Shown here piece by piece: positions 53,901 to 61,202 of a stretch of 64,000 nucleotides of DNA. A program made the position numbers and the translations under genes. The DNA comes from BRH-c25 sp012519325 (GTDB lineage Bacteria > Bacillota > Clostridia > Lutisporales > Lutisporaceae): the NCBI GenBank assembly GCA_050950645.1, contig JBMNHZ010000011.1, positions 1 through 64,000 on the forward strand, in the 5' to 3' direction. Below the pieces are notes generated by a model. The model ran no database searches. It was not told where the DNA came from and saw only the letters and a program-made list of their open reading frames with translations. Each line of letters begins with the position of its first letter. The stretch's first letter is position 1.

Positions 53901-54067
53901 ATGACGGGGACGACGAGATTGCAAACGCGGTATCAGCATTCAGAGAATATATTATGACGGAAACCCTGGCCGATAAGATAGAGAGGGTGAAGGATTCAAG
54001 TCTTGAAACCCAGGATCTTAACGGACATGAAACAGGAATGAAGGTTGAAAAAAGACCTGGCATATAG
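50960..54067 (+). CDS. ileS: Isoleucyl-tRNA synthetase
   Basis: 1035 residues of class I synthetase. The HIGH motif appears as GKPGLHHV after PFIFYEGPPTANG, the editing (CP1) domain includes WTTTPWTLPSNVAL and EDGTGIVHTAPAFGEDD, and the KMSKS motif is KKMSKSLGN. The C-terminal anticodon and junction domains are full length, of the eukaryote-like long type (SPLAPYLPEEIYRNL; KVRQPLQKVFI). ATG at 50960 is nine bases from AGAAAGG; the ATG at 50951 is adjacent to it and less likely. Regulated by the Ile T-box. Confidence 0.96.
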   Translation: MDKFKFLSEGRIEENEKSISEYWNEIDILKKCVETREGKKPFIFYEGPPTANGKPGLHHVISRTLKDTICRYKTMKGYQVKRKGGWDTHGLPVEIEVEKELKLTGKQDIEKYGIREFNQKCRESVFKYVGMWRDMTEKMAFLIDMDNPYVTYENEYIETVWWILKKFKDEGYLYEGHKISPYCSRCGTGLASHEVAQGYKEIKTTTVIVKFKKKDADEYFLAWTTTPWTLPSNVALTVNPKETYIKARQNGEVYYLEKTLAGKVLGEDFEVLEELKGSDMEYMEYEQLIPFVKADRKAFFVTLGDYVTTEDGTGIVHTAPAFGEDDYNTGRKYDLPVLQPVSMEGKFTETPWEGKFVMDADLDIIKWLAEEGKLFKKKKVEHNYPHCWRCGTPLLYYAKPSWYIEMTRLRDELVAYNNEVNWFPPYVGEKRFGNWLENVNDWALSRDRYWGTPLNIWRCGCGHTDSIGSIKELVERAIEDINENIDLHRPYVDEVHIKCEKCGGTMTRVKEVIDCWFDSGSMPFAQHHYPFENKDNFDELFPADFICEGIDQTRGWFYSLIAISTFIMKTAPYRNVLVGGHLVDKEGKKMSKSLGNAVDVFEMFEKYGADALRWYLLYVSPVWTTTKFDEDGVKDVISKYFGTLRNVYTFFALYANTDSIDPKNFFVEYKDRPELDRWILSKYNNLVKEVDAALDVYDLTRAARKIHSFVNEDLSNWYIRRSRRRFWATELTEDKKAVYNTTYEILVGVSKLMAPLAPYLPEEIYRNLTGELSVHVAYYPEANEDLIDNKLEERMDLVRSLVGLGRASREQVRIKVRQPLQKVFIDAKYEELISYLTPLIQEELNVKEVIFEKDLNRFIDFSLKPDYKFAGPIMGAKIKAFAKVLQEMDAAVFVPKLDAGETVKIELEGEPFEINKDYVITRIAAKEGFTMTTENNLFIILDTTLTKELVEEGYAREFISKIQQMRKNNDYEMMDRINIYYDGDDEIANAVSAFREYIMTETLADKIERVKDSSLETQDLNGHETGMKVEKRPGI

Positions 54068-54079
54068 CCGGGTCTTTTT
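54048..54079. terminator. Bidirectional terminator after ileS
   Basis: AAAAAGACCTGGC and GCCGGGTCTTTTT pair around ATATA. It includes the ileS stop and ends at the 3' end of the convergent activator gene. Confidence 0.9.
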
Positions 54080-56140
54080 CTAAGCAGATTTCAATAATTT
54101 TAGTGCCTTGACTCCAAGGGTTGTTATGGAGGTGCCGCCTCCCCTGCCGTTCGATAGTATAGCCAGGCCGTATAATTCCAGTTTGACAAGCATTTTTCTT
54201 ATTTGGGCTTCTGTTAGAACTATCTCTTTTTCAAGGGCTTTTTTCAAAATACTTCTTCTTCCTACTCTAAGCTTGTTGATATAGCTTGTGTATAAACAAT
54301 CCAGAACAAACAGATAATTTTCTTTCTCAGATCTAATATCAGACAAGAAGTCGGACAGTTCTTTGCTCACTGCACTTTCAGGAGCAGAAGCCGTTATTCC
54401 TTTTCTTATCATACTTGGAAGGTCATTCTCATCAATAAAGCTTTTTTCCATAGTTGCCAGGTATTCTACGCAGTTTTTCAGTTCCCTTACATTTCCATAC
54501 CATGGATAGTTGCATAAAATCTTCTTTGCTGCTGAGGATAAAGCAAATTTATGATTATAAGATTTAGCGATGTGATTAAACAACAGTGGTATATCCTCTT
54601 TTCTTTCCCTTAAGGGAGGAAGTTCCAGGGGCAGAACATTCAGCCTGTAAAATAAGTCTCTTCTGAATTTATTTTCTTCCACCAGCTTCCATAAATCCGT
54701 GTTTGTTGCCGTGATTATTCTGATATCAATAGGAATTATACTGTCACCGCCTATTCGCATTACTTCACGCTCTTCAAGAACTCGCAGAAGTCTTGCCTGC
54801 AAATTATAATTCATTTCACCAATTTCATCTAAAAAAACGGTACCATTATGAGCGATTTCAAACAGGCCGATTTTACCCCCTCTTCTGGCCCCGGTAAATG
54901 CACCCTCCTCATAACCGAACAATTCGCTTTCCAACAGGTTGTCCGGTATTGCGGCACAATTCACTGCAACAAAAGGGAATCTTTTCCTTCTGGAGGCATT
55001 ATGGATAGCCTGGGCGAACATCTCTTTCCCTGTACCGCTTTCACCCGTTATCAAAACAGAAGCGTCCGATTTAGCCCTTTTTTCTGCCAAAATTTTTATT
55101 TTTATATAATCATCATTCACTGTAATTATATCATCGAAAGTATGCTTTGCTTTATGGCCTTTTCCCAGAAGCTGTGTGCGGAGCTTATGCTGGTTTTTTT
55201 CCTTTTCATAAAAGTTATTGATAATTATCAAAGTTCCGGATGTTTTGCCTGAGGATATTACAGGTACTGTCTTTATGGAAATAGTATCATTATTGACTTT
55301 TATTAGCCTGTATTTTGTTTCGGTTTTTGTCTGGAAAAAATCTTTATAAGGGACCTGAGGAATTATTTTGGAAATATTCTCATTCATAATACTGTTTTCC
55401 TTCCTGAGAACAGTCAGCGCTTTGTTATTGCACGCGCATACAGTACCGGTGCTGTCGGTAATGATAATACCGTCATCCATTATATTAAGCAGGCTTAATA
55501 ACTGATCCTCCAACATATTTGATTTATCAAATAATGATATTAAGTTGCTTTTTACAATTTTAATGTTTTCCAGATGTTCCTTAAAATAGTCTTCATTTAA
55601 AAGATGCTTTAAATCAAGGCTTATTGCAATTTCTGTAAGACTATCCGCATCAATAGTCCTATTGCCTATATCTATTACTTGCTTAACCCGTGAAGGTATG
55701 TGGCGGGATTCCCCAGGTGTTATAGCAATATCTATATCCGGGACATTCTTCATTCCGTTGTAATAGGGAATAAAATCCAAGTGATTGATTTTCAAGTTGT
55801 GAAAGAGTGTGATGGTTTGTATTGTTGATTCATAAGTATCATTGACAACCATTACAGAGGTACCGGACGGAATACTGACAATCTGTTCATATTGGGAGTT
55901 GGTTATAGTATGGCTTGGTATGATGACCTTTTTTCCCTTGGGTATATACTTTTTTACCATATGATACAACGAACTTACGGTTATTATATACAGATCTGCA
56001 TAAGTGAGCCTGGTGATTGGCTCCACTTCATATGAATAAGCTACTATTTCAATATTATCCTTAAATAATTGTCTCAACTGCTTGTACAAAAAGTTTGCAT
56101 AGTTGAGATTGAGTGTAATAACAGCTATTTTTTTTCGCAT
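54080..56140 (-). CDS. Sigma-54-dependent activator with PAS and unusual ends
   Basis: 686 residues. Residues 1 to about 200 form two Rossmann-like parts (KIAVITLNLNYANFLYKQL; then GTSVMVVNDTYESTIQTI) recalling, but not clearly matching, the PrpR-type sensor. A PAS domain (about 218-310) follows, then an AAA+ domain with Walker A GESGTGKE (366-373), the sigma-54 contact loop GAFTGA (413-418), Walker B TVFLDEIGE and NYPWYGNVRELKN. Instead of a Fis helix-turn-helix the C-terminus looks like a winged helix (VLTEAQIRKMLVKLELYGLAI, GRGGGTSITTLG). It is divergent from porC, where its likely site and a sigma-54 promoter lie. GGAGG precedes the ATG. Confidence 0.92.
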   Translation of the reverse strand: MRKKIAVITLNLNYANFLYKQLRQLFKDNIEIVAYSYEVEPITRLTYADLYIITVSSLYHMVKKYIPKGKKVIIPSHTITNSQYEQIVSIPSGTSVMVVNDTYESTIQTITLFHNLKINHLDFIPYYNGMKNVPDIDIAITPGESRHIPSRVKQVIDIGNRTIDADSLTEIAISLDLKHLLNEDYFKEHLENIKIVKSNLISLFDKSNMLEDQLLSLLNIMDDGIIITDSTGTVCACNNKALTVLRKENSIMNENISKIIPQVPYKDFFQTKTETKYRLIKVNNDTISIKTVPVISSGKTSGTLIIINNFYEKEKNQHKLRTQLLGKGHKAKHTFDDIITVNDDYIKIKILAEKRAKSDASVLITGESGTGKEMFAQAIHNASRRKRFPFVAVNCAAIPDNLLESELFGYEEGAFTGARRGGKIGLFEIAHNGTVFLDEIGEMNYNLQARLLRVLEEREVMRIGGDSIIPIDIRIITATNTDLWKLVEENKFRRDLFYRLNVLPLELPPLRERKEDIPLLFNHIAKSYNHKFALSSAAKKILCNYPWYGNVRELKNCVEYLATMEKSFIDENDLPSMIRKGITASAPESAVSKELSDFLSDIRSEKENYLFVLDCLYTSYINKLRVGRRSILKKALEKEIVLTEAQIRKMLVKLELYGLAILSNGRGGGTSITTLGVKALKLLKSA

Positions 56141-56167
56141 ATTTTTTCCTCCATATATTAAAGTTTT

Positions 56168-56236
56168 AAACCGGGATAACTATAGTTATTATACGACATG
56201 TTTAACCCGGTATCAATCGAAATATAATATATCCCG
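56168..56236. promoter_or_regulatory. Probable activator-binding site (UAS) between activator and porC
   Basis: AAACCGGGATAAC (56168-56180) and TTAACCCGG (56202-56210) are inverted half-sites 21 bases apart, with a third TATCCCG at 56230-56236. Almost the same pair is found at 59458-59498. The distance to the sigma-54 promoter (about 120-160 bases) is normal for an enhancer site. Confidence 0.7.
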
Positions 56237-56327
56237 ATATGTGAGAATAATTGTGATTCATCAGATTTAGTTCCATACCAAAGCTCTTTTGTAAATTTTT
56301 TATGGAATTTTAGAGATCATTAATATT

Positions 56328-56343
56328 TGGTACGATGTTTGCT
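56328..56343 (+). promoter_or_regulatory. Sigma-54 promoter of porCDAB
   Basis: TGGTACGATGTTTGCT: GG at 56329-56330 and GC at 56341-56342, exactly ten bases between, matching TGGYACG-N4-TTGCW. It lies about 47 bases before the porC start. Confidence 0.88.
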
Positions 56344-56389
56344 AGATTTACATTTAATGATTCATATTGATTAGCAAAGGAGAGGTTTT

Positions 56390-56968
56390 ATGAGAGAGAT
56401 CGTTGAAATCAGATGGCACGGTCGCGGTGGACAAGGAGCCAAGACAGCAGCTTTACTTCTTGCTGATGCTGCCTTTAACACCGGAAAATTCGTACAAGGT
56501 TTTCCAGAATACGGACCTGAAAGGATGGGAGCGCCGATTACCGCTTACAACAGGATAAGCAATGAAAAAATCACAGTACACTCAAATATTTACTATCCTG
56601 ACTATGTTGTTGTAGTTGATGAATCCCTGATTGATGCCGTAGATGTTACCGGTGGTCTTAAAGAAGGAGGCGCAATTATTATCAATAGCACCCGTAAACC
56701 TGCAGAGATAAGAAAAGAGCTGAAAGGCTACAGCGGAAGAGTCTGTACCCTGGATGCGCGTAAAATCTCCGAAGAAGAATTAGGCAGTAACTTCCCCAAT
56801 ACACCCATGCTTGGTGCTGTAGTAAAGGTCAGCGGAGTGGTAGATGCCGATGAATTCCTGAAAGATATGGAGGGTTCCTTCAAGAACAAGTTTGCTACAA
56901 AGCCCCAGGTCATTGAAGGAAACATGAAAGCTTTAGAAAGATCTATGGAGGAGGTAGTCATTGAATGA
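56390..56968 (+). CDS. porC: 2-oxoacid:ferredoxin oxidoreductase, gamma subunit
   Basis: 192 residues of the POR gamma domain: EIRWHGRGGQGAKTAALLLADAAF at the N-terminus, FPEYGPERMGAPITAYNRIS (CoA-binding-domain core), and YYPDYVVVVDESLI. Part of the four-subunit enzyme that turns pyruvate or a related 2-oxoacid, CoA and oxidised ferredoxin into acyl-CoA, CO2 and reduced ferredoxin. It overlaps porD by four bases. It is the first gene after the sigma-54 promoter. GGAGAGG is the ribosome site. Confidence 0.92.
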   Translation: MREIVEIRWHGRGGQGAKTAALLLADAAFNTGKFVQGFPEYGPERMGAPITAYNRISNEKITVHSNIYYPDYVVVVDESLIDAVDVTGGLKEGGAIIINSTRKPAEIRKELKGYSGRVCTLDARKISEEELGSNFPNTPMLGAVVKVSGVVDADEFLKDMEGSFKNKFATKPQVIEGNMKALERSMEEVVIE

Positions 56969-57279
56969 GTTTGAAAGCGAAAGATATTAATGAAAACACA
57001 TCTTGGAAGGATTTGACTCTCGGGTGTGCTATTTTCGAGCCTATGACATCGGCAGCCGTAAACACAGGAAATTGGAGAACGATGAAGCCCTCTTTTAATG
57101 AAGAAAAATGCAAGCAATGTCTGCTATGTGTGCCGGTATGTCCTGACTGCGCCATTCCGGTAAAGGATGGAAAAAGGACGGACTTTGACTTCTACTTCTG
57201 TAAGGGCTGCGGAATATGTTATAAGGTTTGCCCCTTTGGTGCAATTGAATTCAAGATAGATGATAAAAAGGAGGTGTAG
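56965..57279 (+). CDS. porD: 2-oxoacid:ferredoxin oxidoreductase, delta (ferredoxin) subunit
   Basis: 104 residues. The N-terminal 50 (DINENTSWKDLTLGCAIFEP) make the POR delta extension, followed by two [4Fe-4S] motifs, CKQCLLCVPVCPDCAIPV and CKGCGICYKVCPFGAI. It passes electrons from the TPP centre to ferredoxin. It starts within the porC stop and ends two bases before porA. Confidence 0.92.
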   Translation: MSLKAKDINENTSWKDLTLGCAIFEPMTSAAVNTGNWRTMKPSFNEEKCKQCLLCVPVCPDCAIPVKDGKRTDFDFYFCKGCGICYKVCPFGAIEFKIDDKKEV

Positions 57280-57281
57280 GC

Positions 57282-58463
57282 ATGGGAATAAGAGAAAGAC
57301 TTTCAGGCAATGAAGCAATAGCTATTGCATTTAAGCAGATAAACCCTGATGTAATGGGTGCGTTTCCTATTACTCCGTCAACAGAGATTCCCCAGTACTT
57401 TTCGCAATATGTGGCCAATGGAGAAGTAGACACTGAGTTTATTGCAGTAGAATCCGAACATAGTGCCATGTCAACCTGTATAGGAGCTTCCGCTGCAGGA
57501 GCAAGGGCAGTGACAGCAACATCCTCGGCAGGTCTTGCGCTTATGTGGGAGCTTTTATCGGTAGCAGCATCAGCAAGGCTTCCGATAACTCTTGCATGTG
57601 TCAACAGGGCATTGACGGGACCGATAAATATAAATTGCGATCACAGTGATTCCATGGGAGCAAGGGATACGGGATGGATACAACTATACAGCGAGAATAA
57701 CCAGGAGGCATATGACAACATGCTTCAAGCCATGAGAATAGGAGAAAACAGCAAAGTAATGCTTCCGGTAATGGTATGCCAGGACGGCTTCATAACAAGC
57801 CATGCAATAGAAAATATAGAATTGCTGGAAACTGAAAAGGTAAAAGACTTTGTAGGAGAATACAGGCCTGAAAACTATCTGCTGAAGAAAGAAAACCCAG
57901 TGTCTGTGGGAGCATATGCTACAGCAGCATATTATATAGAAGCAAAGCGAGCCCAGGCACAAGCCATGATAAATGCAAAAGAGGTAATTTTAGAGGTTGC
58001 AGCCGAGTTTGAAAAGGTTACTGGAAGAAAGTACGGTTTCTTTGAAGAATATATGATGGAGGATGCCGAAGAAGCCATAGTGGTAATTGGCTCAACTGCG
58101 GGGACCGCAAAGGAAGCCGTTAGAATAATGAGAGAAGAAGGCAAAAAGGTAGGTTTAATTAAAATCCGTGTACTCCGTCCCTTCCCGATGAAAGAATTGG
58201 CAGCTGCACTGTCTCATGTAAAGTCAGTAGCAGTTATGGACAAGGCAGAAAGCTTCAGCGCATGCGGAGGGCCTTTGTTTGCCGAAGTGAGGTCAGCTTT
58301 ATATGACTGCAAGACAAGACCTTTAATGATCAATTATATATATGGCCTCGGAGGAAGAGATGTAACTGTAGAAAATATACAATACGCCTTTGAAAGCCTG
58401 AAGGAGATTAAGACATCGGGAGAAGCGGGAGAAACTTACAGATATCTCGGAGTAAGGGAATAA
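57282..58463 (+). CDS. porA: 2-oxoacid:ferredoxin oxidoreductase, alpha subunit
   Basis: 393 residues with the pyrimidine-binding half of the TPP site: GAFPITPSTEIPQYF, EFIAVESEHSAMSTCIGASAAGARAVTATSSAGLALM (catalytic-site Glu in ESEHSA) and NRALTGPININCDHSD. The C-terminal transketolase-like domain has VIGSTAGTAKEAVRIM and IKIRVLRPFPMKELAA. The PITPSTE motif occurs in both pyruvate and 2-oxobutyrate users, so the substrate is not fixed by it. GGAGGTG precedes the ATG. Confidence 0.93.
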   Translation: MGIRERLSGNEAIAIAFKQINPDVMGAFPITPSTEIPQYFSQYVANGEVDTEFIAVESEHSAMSTCIGASAAGARAVTATSSAGLALMWELLSVAASARLPITLACVNRALTGPININCDHSDSMGARDTGWIQLYSENNQEAYDNMLQAMRIGENSKVMLPVMVCQDGFITSHAIENIELLETEKVKDFVGEYRPENYLLKKENPVSVGAYATAAYYIEAKRAQAQAMINAKEVILEVAAEFEKVTGRKYGFFEEYMMEDAEEAIVVIGSTAGTAKEAVRIMREEGKKVGLIKIRVLRPFPMKELAAALSHVKSVAVMDKAESFSACGGPLFAEVRSALYDCKTRPLMINYIYGLGGRDVTVENIQYAFESLKEIKTSGEAGETYRYLGVRE

Positions 58464-58475
58464 GGAGGATAAGAG

Positions 58476-59411
58476 ATGAGTTATAATTTGAAAGAAGAAG
58501 TACAAAAGTCCGAACGTTTCTCGGGGGGGCACAGAATGTGCGCCGGCTGCGGAGCACCGGTTGCCGTAAGAAGCGTACTGAGAGCCCTGAAACCGGAGGA
58601 TAAAGCAGTTGTATGCAGTGCAACAAGCTGTCTCGAAGTTTCTACCTTCCTCTATCCATATACAGCCTGGAAGGACAGCTTCATTCACAGTGCTTTTGAG
58701 AACGCGGCAGCAACCATAAGCGGAGTTGAAACCGCCTATAATGTATTGAAAAAACGGGGCAAGATAGATGAAAACTACAAATTTATTGCCTTTGGGGGAG
58801 ATGGCGGTACTTATGACATAGGTTTTCAATCCTTGTCGGGTGCCATGGAAAGAGGACATGACATGGTTTATGTCTGCTATGACAATGAAGCATACATGAA
58901 TACGGGAATTCAGCGTTCTTCCTCTACTCCGCATTTTTCGGACACAACCACATCGCCGGCAGGTAAGGTTATTCCCGGCAAAAAGCAGGTAAAAAAGGAT
59001 CTTACCAAGGTTATCGCAGCCCACAATGTACCTTATGTGGCTCAAACCACCTTTATAGGTAATTTTAAAGATATAAGTGAAAAGGCTCATAAAGCGATAT
59101 ACACTCCGGGTCCTGCATTTCTTAATATAATGGCTCCATGCCCGAGAGGCTGGAGATATCCTTCTGAGGACTTGATGGAGATCACAAAGGCGGCGGTAGA
59201 AACCTGCGTATGGCCTTTATTCGAGGTAATTGACGGCAAGTGGATATTGAACTATACACCGAAGAAAAAGCTGCCTGTGGAGGAATACCTCAAAAAGCAA
59301 GGCAGATTCAGCCATATGTTTAAAAAAGGAAATGAGTGGATGATTGAGGCTTATCAGGCAGAAATCGACCGTAAATGGGAAGATCTTCTCTTTAACTGCA
59401 GCCGGGGATAA
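58476..59411 (+). CDS. porB: 2-oxoacid:ferredoxin oxidoreductase, beta subunit
   Basis: 311 residues: the pyrophosphate-binding half of the TPP site, with GGDGGTYDIGFQ...CYDNEAYMNTG as the Mg/TPP motif (GDGG...N), and the cysteines of the proximal cluster in HRMCAGCGAP and CSATSCLEVS. SPAGKVIPGKKQVKKDLTKV is typical of PorB. TAAGGAGGA is the ribosome site. Last gene of the operon. Confidence 0.93.
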   Translation: MSYNLKEEVQKSERFSGGHRMCAGCGAPVAVRSVLRALKPEDKAVVCSATSCLEVSTFLYPYTAWKDSFIHSAFENAAATISGVETAYNVLKKRGKIDENYKFIAFGGDGGTYDIGFQSLSGAMERGHDMVYVCYDNEAYMNTGIQRSSSTPHFSDTTTSPAGKVIPGKKQVKKDLTKVIAAHNVPYVAQTTFIGNFKDISEKAHKAIYTPGPAFLNIMAPCPRGWRYPSEDLMEITKAAVETCVWPLFEVIDGKWILNYTPKKKLPVEEYLKKQGRFSHMFKKGNEWMIEAYQAEIDRKWEDLLFNCSRG

Positions 59412-59418
59412 AAAACAG

Positions 59419-59443
59419 GGGGCACGTATCCCTCCGTGCCCCT
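59419..59443 (+). terminator. Possible weak terminator after porB
   Basis: GGGGCACG and CGTGCCCC (59420-59427 and 59436-59443) form a GC-rich stem after porB, followed by TATCTTC and no real T-run. It may only partly stop transcription. Confidence 0.45.
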
Positions 59444-59457
59444 ATCTTCAAAAGCAA

Positions 59458-59498
59458 AACCGGGATAACTTTGGGATTATAAAATATACTTAACCCGC
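59458..59498. promoter_or_regulatory. Second activator site (UAS), copy of 56168-56210
   Basis: AAACCGGGATAAC (59458-59470) and TTAACCCG (59491-59498), 20 bases apart, copy the arrangement before porC. It lies 65-105 bases upstream of the second sigma-54 promoter. Confidence 0.7.
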
Positions 59499-59561
59499 TT
59501 TGGCAGCAACTATGATTAATCTATCAGGGCTTGAAAAGGTCAATATATGGATTTTATAAAT

Positions 59562-59577
59562 TGGCATAATAATTGCA
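59562..59577 (+). promoter_or_regulatory. Sigma-54 promoter of the B3/4-HAD-lyase genes
   Basis: TGGCATAATAATTGCA: GG at 59563-59564 and GC at 59575-59576, ten bases apart. The -12 half is perfect and the -24 half close to TGGCACG. Confidence 0.85.
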
Positions 59578-59686
59578 TAAAATAAATGCAACAATATTAT
59601 AGTATGCAACAATAAAACAAAGGAATGGAGGGCTGCCTATAGATAAGGTGCATAAAAACAACTCATTGTTAACGGAGGTAAGGACT

Positions 59687-60349
59687 TTGACCAACATATA
59701 TATTTCTGAAAAATTAAAAAATGCATGCCCTGATATAGTGCTTGGATGTATTCAGGCAGACGTAAGCCTAAAGAAAATAGATGAAAAACTATTCGAAGAA
59801 ATCAAAATGTTTTGCAGGCAGATAAATGAGAGTACATACATGGAGCAAATTGCAAATATGCCTGAAATTATTGATGCAAGAGAAGCATATAAGCGTTTGG
59901 GCAAAAGTCCCAGCCGGTACAGGGTCTCTTCAGAAGCGCTGTTGCGCAGGGTAGTTCAGGGAAAGGGACTATACCAGATTAATAATGTAGTAGACATAAA
60001 CAATCTGGTTTCGCTGAAATCCCGCTATTCTGTAGGCACATACGATCTTGACAAGCTAAAGCCGCCCATATCTTTTACTGTTGGCGGAGAAGGGCAGACA
60101 TATAAAGGTATAGGTAAAGAGATGGTAAACATTGAAAACATGCCTGTTTTCGCTGATTCTGAAGGTAATTTCGGAGGCCCTACAAGCGATTCTGAAAGAG
60201 CCATGATAACAATGAATACATCGAAAATACTGATGAATATCATTTCATTCAGTGGTGACAAGGGAATAGAGGGATATATTAATTATGCAAGTGAGCTTCT
60301 AGTAAAATATGCAGAAGGCAAAGAGATAAAAACCAGCATAGCAAGGTAG
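59687..60349 (+). CDS. Free-standing B3/4-domain protein
   Basis: 220 residues homologous to the B3/B4 editing domain of phenylalanyl-tRNA synthetase beta, here without the synthetase: DIVLGCIQADVSLKKID, AREAYKRLGKSPSRYRVSSEALLRRV, LYQINNVVDINNLVSLKSRYSVGTYDLDK and GPTSDSERAMIT. It might hydrolyse mischarged tRNA or bind a free amino acid; no direct evidence. I prefer TTG at 59687 (ribosome site GGAGGT at 59674-59679); GTG at 59648 is possible, with GGAGGG rather distant. First gene after the sigma-54 promoter. Confidence 0.78.
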   Translation: MTNIYISEKLKNACPDIVLGCIQADVSLKKIDEKLFEEIKMFCRQINESTYMEQIANMPEIIDAREAYKRLGKSPSRYRVSSEALLRRVVQGKGLYQINNVVDINNLVSLKSRYSVGTYDLDKLKPPISFTVGGEGQTYKGIGKEMVNIENMPVFADSEGNFGGPTSDSERAMITMNTSKILMNIISFSGDKGIEGYINYASELLVKYAEGKEIKTSIAR

Positions 60350-60495
60350 AAAATTTATTGGTATTTTATGAATATTACGTAGAAATGGATGCAATATAAG
60401 AAGTTATGGTATATAATATAAATGTGGTTTACATAAAATTGTCAAAGAAAAAGCATTTTATATATCGGAACTCAAAATAAGGAGGAAAGAAATAA

Positions 60496-61176
60496 ATGAT
60501 AAAGCCAAAAGCAATTACTTTTGACTGTTATGGCACATTGATTGACTGGGAAGGAGAAATACAGAAATTTTTCAAAGAGGTTCTTACCGGTCACGGTATA
60601 ATTGGCGTTGATATCGTAGCTTTGCAAAGACATTGGGAAAACGTACAGTTCGAATATATTCAAGAGCAATATCGCCCCTATAATGAAATACTCAAGAATA
60701 CCTTACCCATGGCTTTCAGAGATTACGGATATCCTTTCAGTCCGAGTGATTGTATGAAATTCTCAGAATCCATGGGAAAATGGCAGCCCTTCCCGGATAC
60801 AAGAGATGCTTTGCTCGAACTGAAAAAGTATACAAAAATAGCATTGATAACAAACACCGATAATGAAATAATCAGGGAAACAGTCAAACAAATCGGTGTG
60901 GAGTTTGATGAGATTATTACAGCGGAAGATGCGGGAGCATACAAACCCAGCCATAAAGGGTTCCACCTGGCGCTCAAGAGGCTTGGATTGGATAAGTCGG
61001 AAGTGCTTCACGCCGGATTCGGATTCAAATATGATGTGGTGCCTGCAACAGAACTGGGCTTTGAAACCTGTTGGATAAACCGCTATGGTGAAGTTCGCCC
61101 GGTAAATGTAAAAGAGACATATCTCGTTGGTGATATGAAAACCTTTGCCACACTGGTTAAGGGCATGTGCTTATAA
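60496..61176 (+). CDS. HAD-superfamily hydrolase (haloacid dehalogenase type II-like)
   Basis: 226 residues: motif I FDCYGTLIDWEG (nucleophile Asp), motif II ALITNTDN, motif III Lys in GAYKPSHKGF and motif IV in HAGFGFKYDVVPATELG. The cap domain is helical (about 20-95), as in type II dehalogenase or phosphatase relatives. GGAGGAAAG is the ribosome site. A 146-base gap after the B3/4 gene shows no sigma-54 promoter, so read-through from 59562 is likely. Substrate unknown. Confidence 0.85.
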   Translation: MIKPKAITFDCYGTLIDWEGEIQKFFKEVLTGHGIIGVDIVALQRHWENVQFEYIQEQYRPYNEILKNTLPMAFRDYGYPFSPSDCMKFSESMGKWQPFPDTRDALLELKKYTKIALITNTDNEIIRETVKQIGVEFDEIITAEDAGAYKPSHKGFHLALKRLGLDKSEVLHAGFGFKYDVVPATELGFETCWINRYGEVRPVNVKETYLVGDMKTFATLVKGMCL

Positions 61177-61202
61177 TAAAAATGTGATTATGGAGGCTAA
61201 TT

